This document shows positions 40,101-52,002 of a DNA stretch of 64,000 nt, in pieces. Each line of letters starts with the position of its first letter. Position 1 is the stretch's first letter. The notes beneath the pieces are model-generated. The model was not told the DNA's origin, ran no database searches, and saw nothing but the letters and a program-made list of their open reading frames with translations. The stretch comes from Trichoplax sp. H2 (lineage: Eukaryota; Placozoa; Uniplacotomia; Trichoplacea), in NCBI GenBank assembly GCA_003344405.1, contig NOWV01000027.1, positions 1-64,000 of the forward strand, in the 5' to 3' direction. A program made the translations under genes and the position numbers.

Positions 40101-41273
40101 GCAATACCTTATATCGATCGACGATTAACTATTATTTCCTGTGATTAAATTAAATTTTAAGATATGGCACCGGAACGTTAACCAACGTTTTTCTAGATCG
40201 AGTCTTTCAAGAGTGTTTAACTTATGAAGGAGAAATGGTAATCGTCTATTTTCATTGATTTTCACGAATCACTTTCTTAGCATTAGAATAAAATAGGCTA
40301 GTCGCTCAGCATTATACTTTATTTTGTTACCGATACCTAAATTTCAATCTTACAGTATAGTCTTCTATAGATGTATATATAAGATAAGGAGTTACTAATT
40401 TGTAAAAATTTTTGGATATGAAGGATTACAAGGCATATCTTGATTTTGTATTAGCCATGGAAAATCGAGGCGAAGCTCAGGTACATATTTTACATATGTA
40501 ACAGCTCCACAGCTGATGTATGAATTACATGATAATCGTTGGTTTTATACAATACAGTAAAGCAAACATCTATTATTTTAGGCTCTTCAATACATATTTC
40601 GACTTCTGGATGTTCAGGTAATGTATATTGTGATACAAATTCGTATTGCCGCAACTTTACCTTCCTTAAGATTGCTGGTTTAGACGTCTTGGTATTTGGA
40701 TAGATACTTACACGTACAATCTGAATATTTTACAATGCAGGGTGTCGGGCATTTAAATATATTTGCATTAAATTATTTCTTCAAAGTAAGTGCTTAAAAT
40801 TGTTGGATGTAATTATCCGCTACAGCTTTGTAAGAGCACTTTGATAATTACAATTATTTAATAGAGTAATGTTTCTGTAGGCAATTCAAGAACAAGTAAG
40901 AAATTTAGGTCAGCAGCCTGTTCACTTTGAAGACGTCAAGGTCTTGCATTAAAAATTTGGAGAACAAAAAATTTTGATCATGTTTTCGTGCATTTATTGA
41001 CCAGAACTCTTTTGTAATCATGTAGGATGAAATATTTGATATGATAAAACCTGTCAACCCACTATGGATCACTTTACAAGATTTGAATGACAGGTAAATA
41101 CAATCGAAGTAATTTTGTTTTTATACGATTTATTTTAATACAAATAGATTATTTTCTAAATTTATTCTAATAGCGGTCAAGGCGAAGTCGTTACTAATAT
41201 TCTAATAGATCTCAATGGATTCTGGAATTATGAAAATCGAGAGATGCTAATGGCTGAATCAGCTACAGATTAA
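37139..41273 (+). CDS. PPP2R3C: PP2A regulatory subunit B'' gamma (EF-hand)
   Basis: Regulatory subunit of protein phosphatase 2A with calcium-binding EF-hands, linked in animals to centrosome and lymphocyte functions. Many short exons on the plus strand follow the human protein in order: PSVIPRFYYK (37840), DDVVMQKLREESR (38020), RKSQELLDNNELQ (38290), MISYEDFMKV (38620), LLQGDPYGR|ISIMQFFNY (38950 and 39060), HQTRIGLSLYDVAGQGYLRE (39210), LENYILELIPTLPQ (39370), FYVCTAVRKFFFFLDS (39540), NWFSATSALRVYGQYLNL (39870-39990), then LDTDHNGMLSRDEL with a complete EF-hand loop (D-x-D-x-N...E), VFLDRVFQECLTYEGEM (40180), LNYFFKAIQEQVRNLGQQP (40770-40920), DEIFDMIKPVNPLW and VVTNILIDLNGFWNYENREM (41200), stop TAA at 41271. 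The first two or three exons are tentative: ATG at 37139 (MEQDDRLRSCALKVQ) fits a donor in the right phase, but the link to 37740 is unresolved. Confidence 0.93.
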
Positions 41274-41894
41274 TTTGTCGCAAAAGACTACTAATAGTTA
41301 TTTTAATTTTATCATGTTGAATCATGTAATAATATTTGTATATATTTTAGCTAAATTTAGTATCGCCTCAGTATATTCAATGTGTAAATTAAAAATCATT
41401 CTTGCGGACGTTTTAGTCGCCTCATTATAAAAAAATAATAATAATAAAATAAGACTATATCACGCTACATGGCACCATTTAAATCTCAGTCAAACTAAAT
41501 ACATATTCTATATAGAAGTGTTTCATTAATAAAAATAACTTTTTCTATATGGCGCACTACGTTTTCATATAGATTTTTAGTTTAAGTATTATTGCATAAT
41601 AGTGCTGCAGTAAATTTATAAATCAGTGCGTTAAAAATAATAATATAGGAAAGGTTCACTTCAAATTATTTTGCATAGGATATTTTTACCTTTCAATGTG
41701 CAAAATTAAGTTAAGTGACATGAGATCACGCTTTCATCTCCATATGACATATGTTAAACTAACTTTCCAGTAGTAACCATCTACATTGGAATTCGATTAT
41801 TCGATGTATGAAACAGATTATCGGACTTATAGTATATACAGAAAATTATGATAACAACAATATCAATCTCTTCAGGATTTGATAGTATCACTTT
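41274..41894. other. Short 3'-to-3' intergenic region
   Basis: About 620 bases between the stop codons of PPP2R3C and SCAI, AT-rich, with an (AAT)n-like run near 41430-41450. It should hold both 3' UTRs; I see nothing else. Confidence 0.5.
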
Positions 41895-44800
41895 TCAAGT
41901 TTCCTGGTAAATGTATTGGCCCGCGTTTAGTACCTTTGCTAATTTTAAGACGAGCGATTTCAAGTTTACGGCCTCAGTTAACTTTGCAGGCATTTTTGGG
42001 TAACAGATAGGATAATAATTGGTATTCTACGCAAAGAAATAAATAGTCCACTCGATCAATTTTTCTTAATATAAATCTTGAAATGTAGAATTATATACGA
42101 AAATATTGCTCATACTTACTTTAAATAGCTTATGTAGAGAAAGGGTACAATAACAGAAGATGTAACGGTAAATTAATAAACGGAGGAATTCGTCATGAAT
42201 AAATTGACGAAACGAAAAACCTAAAGAAAAGTTGGATAGTATGTAGCTGAGACGACATGTGTGACTGGAAACATTGATAAGGCGTAAGTATTTATACGAA
42301 TACACGGCTACCTAGGGTTGGGCAGTTTTCAATATTAGTAGCGATTGTTTGCCAAATGTCTTGAAATATGGTTTCACATTCTTCCCATGTATTATGCTGT
42401 ATCTCCGAAATTTCGCATATATAGCAAAAGCCCATCAACGGACAATGCAGAAACATCGTAAAGAAATTGCCGTAAAGATGGGATTTTTCTACAAAGGCAA
42501 ATATAAATGATTAAAATTTTAATTTTTCGGCATGATGAAGATTGTATTAATGTTCTCATGTACGATTATAAACCTAAATAACCTGAGAAAGTTGCTGGGA
42601 TAGTTACGGGAGACATTAGACAAACCAAAGGCTGCCCAAATAGTTGCGGAAAGTTCTATAAATTAGTAAAAGATGTATCAGCACATTAAATACATACTCA
42701 ATGATTGGACAATTCTAAGGGATTATCATAGTGTCCAAAATATGACGCGTTATATTTACACTAAAAGCTATTCCGTTATCGCTTTCAATGATGATAAACA
42801 TTGGTTTCCTGGAAAACGGTATTAGATCTTCGGGATGGAGACTAATTCACCATGAGAGAAGGGAATAGATTTATATTAGTATTTAAAATATTGTTGCTTG
42901 TTTAAGGCTATCAAAATTTGTGTGAGAGTAAAGATGCACTTACCAATTACTATCTCTGACTTGGCTGGCTCGCGTTTTAGATGGTGAATTTGTGGAATTA
43001 TTTTTATTAAGTGTTGACACCCCACCAGCATCATAATAACCTATATAATGGATAAATTATTGCCATGTTATGGATGTGTGCGATGAGACAGGACATAGCA
43101 AATGATGTAATAGTTTTTACCATCATGTTCAGATAAATTAACTTTAGGACTTCCATCTGCTGAGATATATATTAGGGCGATAGAATTTGCAGGTAATTCC
43201 TAATAAGAGATGCATGCATAATGAAATTTAGGAATTACAGCTTGTACATTTCTAAGTTGATAATGATGAAAAGAAGTCAATCTCTACGATTCTTGATTGA
43301 GAAAGAGAATATATACTTTAAATGTTGATGAAAGGAAAGCATATAGCTGGAAAAATGTGGGACGGTATAGGAGGCATTTGTGTGGATTTTTATTCTTCGT
43401 AGATTTATTATCTTCTGTGGTTTCATTCTATCAAAAGTAAATTTGTGATGTACAATGGTTTCTTAGATCAGTAATTACTAATAATAATGAAAATCAGTAA
43501 GAGTAAAACAAATTTCACATCGTTTGGATCTGATATATAACTGAAGAAACAACTCTCACATAATTGCATGTATGTGCATGTATAAGGTCAATTAAATTGT
43601 ACCTGTTTTTCTTCAGCTTTGGTATCATTTTTAGTCATTATTTCATTTGTAGTAGATTCGAACTTACTACTAACGTATTCTACAACTTGCAGCATTCGAT
43701 ACATATCAATAGTTAATTCGCTAAATTTTACCTAAAAGAAAGATAGTTTATTACCAATCTAACGCCGTACTGGATGTATTTAATGTTTAATGATGGATAT
43801 CATCAGTATTCAGCATACTTGTTTAGTACAGTTGCCGACAATGATTACGTCCGTTAGCTTTAATTTGGTGCCAAAACTTCCACTAGCTATTGGTATAGTC
43901 TGCATAATTAAAATATAATACTTGTAATAAGTTATATCTTTCTGTCGACAATACTTTAACGTAAACACACCTGCGATTTTAGTCGATTTTGAATCATTAA
44001 TGTGGCTCCATCATCTTTAATAATTTGAAATAGTCCATCCGCCTTGGCGTATTAAGTTAAAATTGTTAAGAAGTAATACAAATTCTACAAATAAATTTTA
44101 TAAGTAGGTGAAATGAACTTAATTGTAACGTACAGCTAAGAAACTATGAATCTCCTTTAGTACAATTTGCCATTCTCCTCCTTCTTTAACTTCATAGTGT
44201 TCAACATATTCATCTACACAGCGGCTTAATTCCTGTAAATAAGCATAACATTAGTTGAATAGTTTAATTTAATTGAGATTCAGTTAAAAAGGTAATAGCA
44301 TTTGATGTTGATAATTAATTATAATTGACCATCGTTTTCGAAATTTAATTGCACGGCAAAATATTGAAATGCTGCATTATGAATTAAATTATTATCAGGA
44401 AGGGAAGAGATTTAATTACCGTAACTAGATCAGATAAAGTATCAGTTTTTCTTAATAACAGACAAACCACAATGAATCTTGCATAGTATCGTAGCTTCTT
44501 AATCATGATGTCAGGTCTGTAAACATGAGATGAAAGTAGCTTTAGTTATTATTGTCGTTAGGCATATTTGTGTGTTTGAGCTATAAATATTCTAACCGGA
44601 TAATACTCGTATGCAGTTTTATATACAGAGAGATTTAACAGAATTATCATATATAAAAGTTTAAGTTATGTTGAACATCAACGCTATGGCTCTTGATACC
44701 ACTTGCACAATAGGTTGTAATAACTAATAGGTGTGAGTTACTGTACTAGTATACTTACTTCTCCTCCTTAACAGCTTTATTGTAATAAGCTCTACCATGG

Positions 44801-47154
44801 ATTGCTCGATAAAAGGAATAGGATTCCAATAAGTAAGTTACGTCACTGGTACGTAAACTATAATAAAAATTAGTGGTGTAAACTTATTAATAGTCGCGTC
44901 GATTTTATTGAATAAAGAGGTATTCAATCTCGTATAAGATCATTTATTGGCAAAATAATTACGATTACAGATTTACAAGTGGTATTAAGGGCAAATGGGG
45001 GATAAAATAGCAAGGCTTCAATAGTTCACTGAAGAATACGTTATAACTGTCTAAAATTTAATTTTTTATTACCAAAATAGGATACGGTTGTCTGACATTC
45101 AGGGAGCATAGTGCAAAACTTGCGATAAATTTTTACAGCAAATGATATCGAGCACTACGATAATGTCTTTTTACGGTAATAAATGTACAACATTTATGAT
45201 TTTTCTTACAATCATGGCACATTTTTATTCGTTGTGATAGAACTTACTAGTAATGATAATATAATTGTCCAATCTTGCTGGCAATTTCGCCAATTTGCCA
45301 TCGCTTTAAACTTAATTTATTGTCTAGGATTTGCCTATGGGGTAAATTACATCAGTATAACTATAATAATTCAAGAATGAGAGCCCTATATAATTAGTAC
45401 ATTAATAGTGTAGATGAGATAGTATTTAAGTAGGATATATTATTTTTATTCTGTTGAGCTAAAGGCACGATTCTTTTATACTCGTAAGTATAGAATAACA
45501 AGTACAGAATGTAAACAAATACAACTTCTATAGGATATTTATTAATTATCCTATAAATTTATAATTTTTTATGATAATATTTTTGTAATAGTGACTGCAG
45601 CTAAGATATTGGTGAACCCTATTCTTGTATGAGTACAGTAATAGATTACAGTAGAGAGGCAGATATTAAAGTTAGGATACGCATAATAAATTAGTGAAGC
45701 TAACGGTAAGTACATGGCTATTTGCAGATATAGATATTTTATATAGTTTATTGTAGCACACGCCTATTTTTCCTTGATGCTAAACGCATGGTTACATTTT
45801 ATAGAGTATAGTAATTTAAAGGATTGTAGTGTAGTAGAGTAAAGCAACAACATAATTATTTTATATATCAGCATACAGCGATACTCACCTATGCTTTTGT
45901 TGAAATTTCCATAACTGTAAATTAGAAAACATTGGTATAGGTAGAAAATTAGATATCGATTTAACATTAGTCTAGATTGGTATGATATCGAGCTTCATTT
46001 CTATTCTATCTAGTAGTAGAGCCTATTCATAATACTGTATGTAACTATCGTATCGCTATCTGACGCTATACTGGTACAATACAATATACGCGTACAGTCA
46101 TTGCACACTGTTACAATATTGATATTCTTTATAAGTTACATGGATAATTATAATTGATAACTTCGGTAAAAGTGTGAATTATTTATTATTATAACCGTAT
46201 TTAAAATTAAATTAGTTATAGATTTCACATCCTCCCAATTAGCATGCTATTGTATCTTGTGTTCTATTTTAATCTACTGATATGTACTGTAGTACCATGG
46301 TTAGTTCTAATTCACGGCATTACTATCCTTTAGATATCTATTATCATGTGGATATTTATTATCGTTATCCGGTTGTTATAAAGTAATTACTGATGGTAAT
46401 GCAATAGGACAGTGAATAGATAGCATTTATCTTTGTAATGAAGAATAAATAGCCGTTAATAACTAACGATTGGTGATAGTAACTTACTTTGGTGTAGACA
46501 TCGAAAGTTTTAGCAAAATAATTCTGCCAATGGTAATGACCGAATTGCGGCAGTTCTCTAAGTACACATGGGAGCAAATAGTTATTATGATATCACAAGT
46601 TGAAATTAATCTTTACAGTTCACGTAGTAGCTAGTGGTTTTTCATTTTATCGAGGTTAACAAATGGTAAAGCGTGATATTTATAAAGAGTAGCACGGTAG
46701 TGTCTACTTTTTTACAAGAATCTTCTTGTAAATCTATTGCTGTGTAATGCTAGTATATTATGTATAATAGAGAAGAGTCTGGTAAGTATTTCTCTTCACT
46801 TTAGTTGTTTTTGGTCCTGAATTACTTCCTACTTGGCTACCGTACTGCAATAAAAGCAATTCTACTACGATACGACTCCAGCAACAGGTATCATTTTTGG
46901 TATATTATTGTATATACAGTATATCATTGACGAGTTGAAATTCTACTGTGCAAATTGCAGTAGAGTAAAATTGGACATAGCAAAGACAAAGGTAAGGCAG
47001 CAATACTATGAATTGATTTCTTTTTCAACATTGACAGTGAAATGAATCACAGTGTGACATGGACTGATGAAACTTACCTCATGCCGTTAAATAATTGTTT
47101 GGATTTATCCAATAAAGCAGTAAATTCTTCAACAATTTTATTCTCATTGGCCAT
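41895..47154 (-). CDS. SCAI: Suppressor of cancer cell invasion protein (SCAI)
   Basis: Nuclear cofactor that represses MRTF/SRF-driven transcription; in vertebrates it also acts in double-strand break repair. About 15 small exons on the minus strand match the human protein in order: MANENKIVEEFTALLDKSKQ with LFNGM (47154), ELPQFGHYHWQNYFAKTFDV (46560), LSLKRWQIGEIASKIGQLYY (45300), RTSDVTYLLESYSFYRAIHG (44860), KKLRYYARFIVVCLLLRKTD (44500), GSFGTKLKLTDVIIVGNC (43880), VKFSELTIDMYRMLQVVEYV (43720), ELPANSIALIYISADGS (43190), FSRKPMFIIIESDN (42800), FGQPLVCLMSP (42640), NTWEECETIFQDIWQTI (42390), FIHDEFLRLLIYRYIFCYCT (42200) and VLKLAKVLNAGQYIYQET before stop TGA at 41895. The ATG at 47154 gives the expected short N-terminus. 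Start-to-start it faces CREBZF across 1.8 kb, and it converges with PPP2R3C. Confidence 0.94.
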
Positions 47155-48973
47155 ATTAACTGATGAGAATCAATCCTTCTAATGATTACCAATTAAAATG
47201 CAATGCATCAACACTTGTCTACAATTGGAGTTTTACTCAATGGCTTTAGAATGTTGCTAGTTGATCGCATCCACTCTTAGAGTACAGTAGAGTGTACAGT
47301 AGACATGGATTGATGTTGTAGTTGCACCGCTGAATGGAGCAAGTCATGAGCAATACGATTGCTATCGAATAGGTCAGTTTTTCCTGCTATTTCAGGTCGC
47401 TATTACAAGTTAATGAAGGAGTGGAATATTGTACACTGAAAGAAATAAAAATGGATACGCTAAAGACCAGAAATGATTTCTGTCAAGAGTTTGTTTTTGA
47501 AATAAATGGCGTTGCCATATCATGACAACATGAATCACTGAATGGATGCTAAGGTACGCTTACAGCCCAAGCCTACAGTACAGTAATTGTTGAGTATTTC
47601 CGTCTCTTTGTACTGTACACTGTACTGTAGACGCGTCGTCCCACGCATACTGTAAGGAGTAAGGATGAAAGGGGGTGTACTGCGCAAGTGCAAATCAGTA
47701 AAATCAGCCCGTGATTGATTGCTTACAGTAGAGTGTTCTACTGTACTGTACAGTACAGTACTGTACAGTACATTTTGATTCTCGTAGCAGACATTGATAC
47801 TCGTAGCAGACATGTACTGTACACAGTACAGTACATACAGTCAGTACGATTTCAAGGTTTTTGTCGTGTTTACTACCGTCGCTTTGGTTCATGTTGCCCG
47901 ACAGTTGCTTGACAACGAGGATCAGATGAGTATCACTGCTGTAAAACTGTGCAGGTCAACTACTGCCATCTACTGCACTGTACTCAGTGTACAGTACTAC
48001 CATAGAGAGTGTTTTTATACTGTACTGTACTGTGTAGAAATTCTTTTTTTCGCAACTGTACAAATTCTGCTCTTTAAAGTTGTCCCTTTCCCCACTTTTG
48101 CGGAAGGAAAGAAATACGCAGGCGCATTCCGTCAGGAGCTGAAGTGCGCATCCGCGTTCCGTTCCATTCCGTTGTTCACCCCTAGATTTGACCTACTGTA
48201 CAGTGTACAGTGTACAGTACAGTGTACAATACTGTACTGTACTGTACTGTACTGTACTGTACTGTACTGTAGTTTAGTCAAGGTTGGTCAACCGGAGGTC
48301 CATGGCTTAGTACAGTACAGTATTGTTGCGGTACTGTACCGTACACTGAGCTATTACGTAATTTTATGAGGTACAGTACGAGGTAGTGCAGTCTTGACAA
48401 AAAATAATGTCACACATAATGGTCGAATACGAGTGTTTTAGTAGGATGGCTATCTACAAAGTCATGACGGATAGGGTGACATTACTTTTTCGCGTCCCGC
48501 TGTACGGTACCGAGTGTGAAGATCGGAGTGAACGTCGTCGAAACGTTCTGATAACGTTTTTATGGATCTTTCTGCTCGGTACACTACTTCTTCCTTTATA
48601 CAATCTCTATTGGGCTGTGCGATGATGTTGGCCGAACAAGTTCATCTCTGGCAAAGGTCACCACCGTCAAAACGTCAAGCCAACGTTAAAACGACCCGTC
48701 AAATCGTCACTTCACCCACAGCGCTGTAGCGTTTCCAGTAGTTCGTCACCATTTCACGTCACACGTTGTTGATAAGGCTCAAATCGATATCTATTTCTTT
48801 CCTCCAGTCGCTTATGGACTTTTTTTTCGCCATTTTTTCTGTTACTTATTGACCGCTTTTTATTTGTACTATTGCAATAGGAAATTGTACAATCTTCATT
48901 AGGGTAACAATAAGTGTGCTATAGTCTACTGCATTTTATCGCCCGCATCCAAAATTTGGAAATCGTTGGATTC
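47155..48973. promoter_or_regulatory. Head-to-head intergenic region of SCAI and CREBZF with TACWG arrays
   Basis: About 1.8 kb between divergent starts. TACWG tracts lie at 47574-47635, 47728-47850, 47975-48035, 48195-48275 and 48307-48355. A less AT-rich stretch at 48450-48770 has several ACGT and CGTC words (AACGTCGTCGAAACG, CACCGTCAAAACGTCAAG), resembling CRE/ATF-type half-sites, which would be a plausible CREBZF promoter. A 191-codon frame (47794-48369) is produced by the repeats and is not a gene. Confidence 0.5.
48407..48625 (+). CDS. Possible small membrane protein or upstream ORF
   Basis: ATG-started 72-codon frame in the GC-richer part of the SCAI/CREBZF intergenic region, about 350 bases before the CREBZF start. 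It has a basic and acidic middle (CEDRSERRRNV) followed by one strongly hydrophobic segment (LITFLWIFLLGTLLLPLYNL) and ends AVR. It could be an upstream ORF in the CREBZF transcript, a separate small membrane protein, or chance. No family recognised. Confidence 0.25.
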   Translation: MSHIMVEYECFSRMAIYKVMTDRVTLLFRVPLYGTECEDRSERRRNVLITFLWIFLLGTLLLPLYNLYWAVR

Positions 48974-49693
48974 ATGCAATATTTACTCTCGGAACTTTAC
49001 GACGGCGGCATCTCGCTGTCCAATTCGACCGCTTGTCTATCTCCACCGTTAGACGGCAGTGAAGAAATGCCCCAAGATATATTGGACGCTACTGCCAGCA
49101 ATAGCTACGATAATGCCCATAAATGGTTATTCACCTACGATGATCAATCGGCAAAAAGGGCAAAAAATGATATGGATAAAAGCAAGAAACAAGCTATGGC
49201 AGCCAAACTCAATCGAGAGAAGAAGAAAAAGTATATCTCTGAGTTAGAATGTCGCGTCAAAGCACTCCGCGAAAGTGATAAGTTACAACGAGAGAAATTA
49301 CAATTTGCCAAGGAACGAATCGACAGTTTAGAAAATGAAGTTAGCTATCTGAAAAGTGTCTTGGCCCATGATAGTCAACTTTCCAAGTTGTTAAGAAATA
49401 TTCCCAATACACCCGATGTGCAATTGGATTCTTCTTTACTCCATCATCACGCGCATACGATTGGCAATCAATCCAAGAGAAAATACAATCAGGACCAACC
49501 ATTGCCTCCAGTTAGCTTGATTGATGGTGATCTAAATAGTGACGACGATAACATGGCGCCTCCTGTTTGCTGTAAAAAATTGCGTTCTAACGTTCAATCT
49601 GCTGCTGGAATATGCTTACATGTGTCTGAACAAAAAGTGACGATTGAGCTATGCTCCGAATGTAGCCGTAAAGCATCTAGTCTGAACCACTAG
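48974..49693 (+). CDS. CREBZF: bZIP cofactor CREBZF (Zhangfei)
   Basis: Nuclear bZIP cofactor that pairs with other factors rather than binding DNA as a homodimer. Intronless, 239 residues from the first in-frame ATG (human about 354, longer at the N-terminus). Residues about 75-92 form the basic region (KKQAMAAKLNREKKKKYI), followed by a leucine zipper (ISELECRVKALRESDKL through LENEVSYLKSVL). The C-terminal signature GICLHVSEQKVTIELCSECS then RKASS closely matches the end of human CREBZF and settles the identity against XBP1 or CREB3. The Asn that most bZIP proteins use for DNA contact is replaced (QAMAAKLNR), as expected for this family. The HCF-1 binding motif ([DE]HxY) is not present. 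It is head to head with SCAI. Confidence 0.93.
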   Translation: MQYLLSELYDGGISLSNSTACLSPPLDGSEEMPQDILDATASNSYDNAHKWLFTYDDQSAKRAKNDMDKSKKQAMAAKLNREKKKKYISELECRVKALRESDKLQREKLQFAKERIDSLENEVSYLKSVLAHDSQLSKLLRNIPNTPDVQLDSSLLHHHAHTIGNQSKRKYNQDQPLPPVSLIDGDLNSDDDNMAPPVCCKKLRSNVQSAAGICLHVSEQKVTIELCSECSRKASSLNH

Positions 49694-52002
49694 CTGTTTC
49701 ATAAAACTTTACTATTATGAATTCTATTTAATGGTCTGTAATGCTATAAGCACTGATTTAGCTTAAAAAAAATTTCAATTTGCTGTTAATGTAAAATGAT
49801 GTATACTTAGAGGAACATCCTTTCACGATTAATGAGTTATAATTATCAAGCTACTGTATTAATGAGGATGATTCTTGTAATACTATAGACGATAGTACTG
49901 TATTACAACTGCCTGTGCTTGTAGTAGCCAATACAGTGTAGTGATTGCATTGATTAATCATCATCTTATTAAAACAGATTGTCTCAAAATGGATCTCTTT
50001 TGTATCTCGTTTCTACAGATACCCGATTTTCAAATAAGGCTATGAAACTTAAAAATAATCCAAAACTAGAAATAACTAACTGGTAAAGTATTTGCCATAC
50101 ATCAATATAATCATTCGAAAAAGCAAATTTTTTGACAAACCTTCTCCATTTTTTTGTATATCATATTAATGCATATGCACGTAAACGCTAATACTATCGG
50201 GCTGTCGTTAAAGACTATTCTAAGCGCGTAAGACTTTAAAGGTAATGCCCACTTAAAAAATCCAAATACTCATGAAGCGCTGGATACGAGTAGGTTAAAC
50301 ATACTGTAAGTAATGATGTTTATCTTATTGTTGGCAACCAATATATTTTATTATTCAACGTTGTTGTGCCAAAGATTGATCATGTTGACGTTGAATTTGT
50401 TGAAATCATTTGCGCTGTGATATTTTGACCGATTTTTGTCAAGTGTTGAAGATCCACATTACATTAGTAACGTAGAAATAATGCGACTAGATAGAATGTG
50501 CTAGTATGATCAGACAATCTCAGTAGGATATGCTTTCTGAAATTCGCATTACGTCTTCATGATGTCGATGTTATTCATGTATATGGCGTTATTTTTTACC
50601 GTCGTTATTATTGATAATGATGATATACTCGTGTATATATATATACGGGTATATATACGCGTATTGCGTCTGCATGGTGTAGCCATGGACTACTAGAAAA
50701 GTACTAGATTTTCTCTCTGGTAGTCCTTGGGGTAGCAATGACTACGAAAATTGGCCCTTAAATCGATGCTGTATTGTGTATCAAATCCATGAGATATCCC
50801 AGCATACATACGCATGTTTAATTAAATAAGACGGTACTCGTGCACTAGATAGATGAAAACACCAGTACATTATACTTATTTGACCTTATGCGGTATAAAA
50901 AGTGCAGTTAATTATACAATACTATATATGCCGACGCAGATACATACTGCAATATATTTGAATGCAAATGAAATGCTAACAGTGTTCGATCTTGCATGCC
51001 ACGCTGCTGAGCAGCAGATATCGCAGAAATTAATAATAATATTAAGAAATGAAAACAAAACTGCATTGAACTGCAGTAGATTAACAACTTGGATGCCGTA
51101 TGAAGTCATACGAATCTTTAATCACTAATTTAAGTAACAGTACAACGCACATGAATTGTACTTCAGTGCGTAAATCTGTACTTGATCATCCTCTTCCAGT
51201 AGTCCCCCCTCTCTCTTTACGCATTAATCGGATTTAATCCTTACGATATGCATGTTAGGAACGATTAATAAGATCCGTGTAGAATCTTCCCATTGTTATT
51301 CTATAACGTTTGCCATATATCCTGATGGACTGTTTCTTTTTAAACAATGATTATGTATTTTGTTTTTTACAGAAAATAAAATGTATAACCTGAACCGAAC
51401 TATTTAGGAGTTGTTTCTTTTTGTTTATTGATATGCTCATCCTATAATTTTAGGTCATGATGAACGTAGAAAATGAGTTGATAGTACTAATTACCCTACC
51501 CGTCTTCTAGCTGTCTGCCTAGTTGAGGCTATAAGTATTCGATAACAACAAGTGAAGCTTAATGCTATCATGTATTATAATACTGTATTCCAAATTTGCA
51601 TTTTGAGTCTGTACACTTGATGGATAAATAAGTGGAGAATTTTAGTGTACAAGTGTCTATAAATCATCATCCATTTCTTAATCATAACTGACGAAGAGAA
51701 ATTTATTCTATGAGATTTTTAGTCAATTGTATATCATCTCAGCAAATAAGGCGGTTTTAACGGTTTTAATATACGAATATCATCGCTTACACAATTTCAC
51801 ACATTTCTACAATCAATTGTAATATTTAGAGATCGATGCAATGTCTCTATTTGAATCATACAGGGCGTAATGGATTAATTAGTTTGCACTGTACTCCAAA
51901 TCCTATCCATCACCATGGACACATGGAATCATATTAAGGAGGAATTACAATTTCCTATTTAAAATTGAAGTGTAATTTGCTTAAAGAGCTAATATCAGAT
52001 AA
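49694..52002. other. Intergenic region with hairpin and AT palindromes
   Basis: About 2.3 kb between CREBZF and FKBP2, AT-rich. It holds a (TA)n/ACGCGT palindromic stretch at 50625-50665 and a 48-bp hairpin (50683-50730). A 91-codon frame at 50853-51128 resembles nothing known and I do not call it a gene. Confidence 0.5.
50683..50730. mobile_element. Minimal hairpin related to the MITE-like element at 16119
   Basis: CCATGGACTACTAGAAAAG is followed within 30 bases by its imperfect complement TTCTCTCTGGTAGTCCTTGG. The ends share GGACTACTAGAAA with the element at 16119-16238, so this looks like a shortened member of the same family with almost nothing between the inverted repeats. Confidence 0.5.

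Noticed and set aside
47794-48369. Open frame of 191 codons on the plus strand
   Set aside because: It runs through several TACWG tracts, which lack stop codons in most frames; the Tyr/Cys/Thr/Val-rich translation is the repeat itself and there is no conserved domain.
50853-51128. 91-codon plus-strand frame as a gene carried between hairpin ends
   Set aside because: The second end (CCAGTAGTCC near 51196) is in the wrong orientation to pair with the hairpin at 50683, and the protein resembles nothing.
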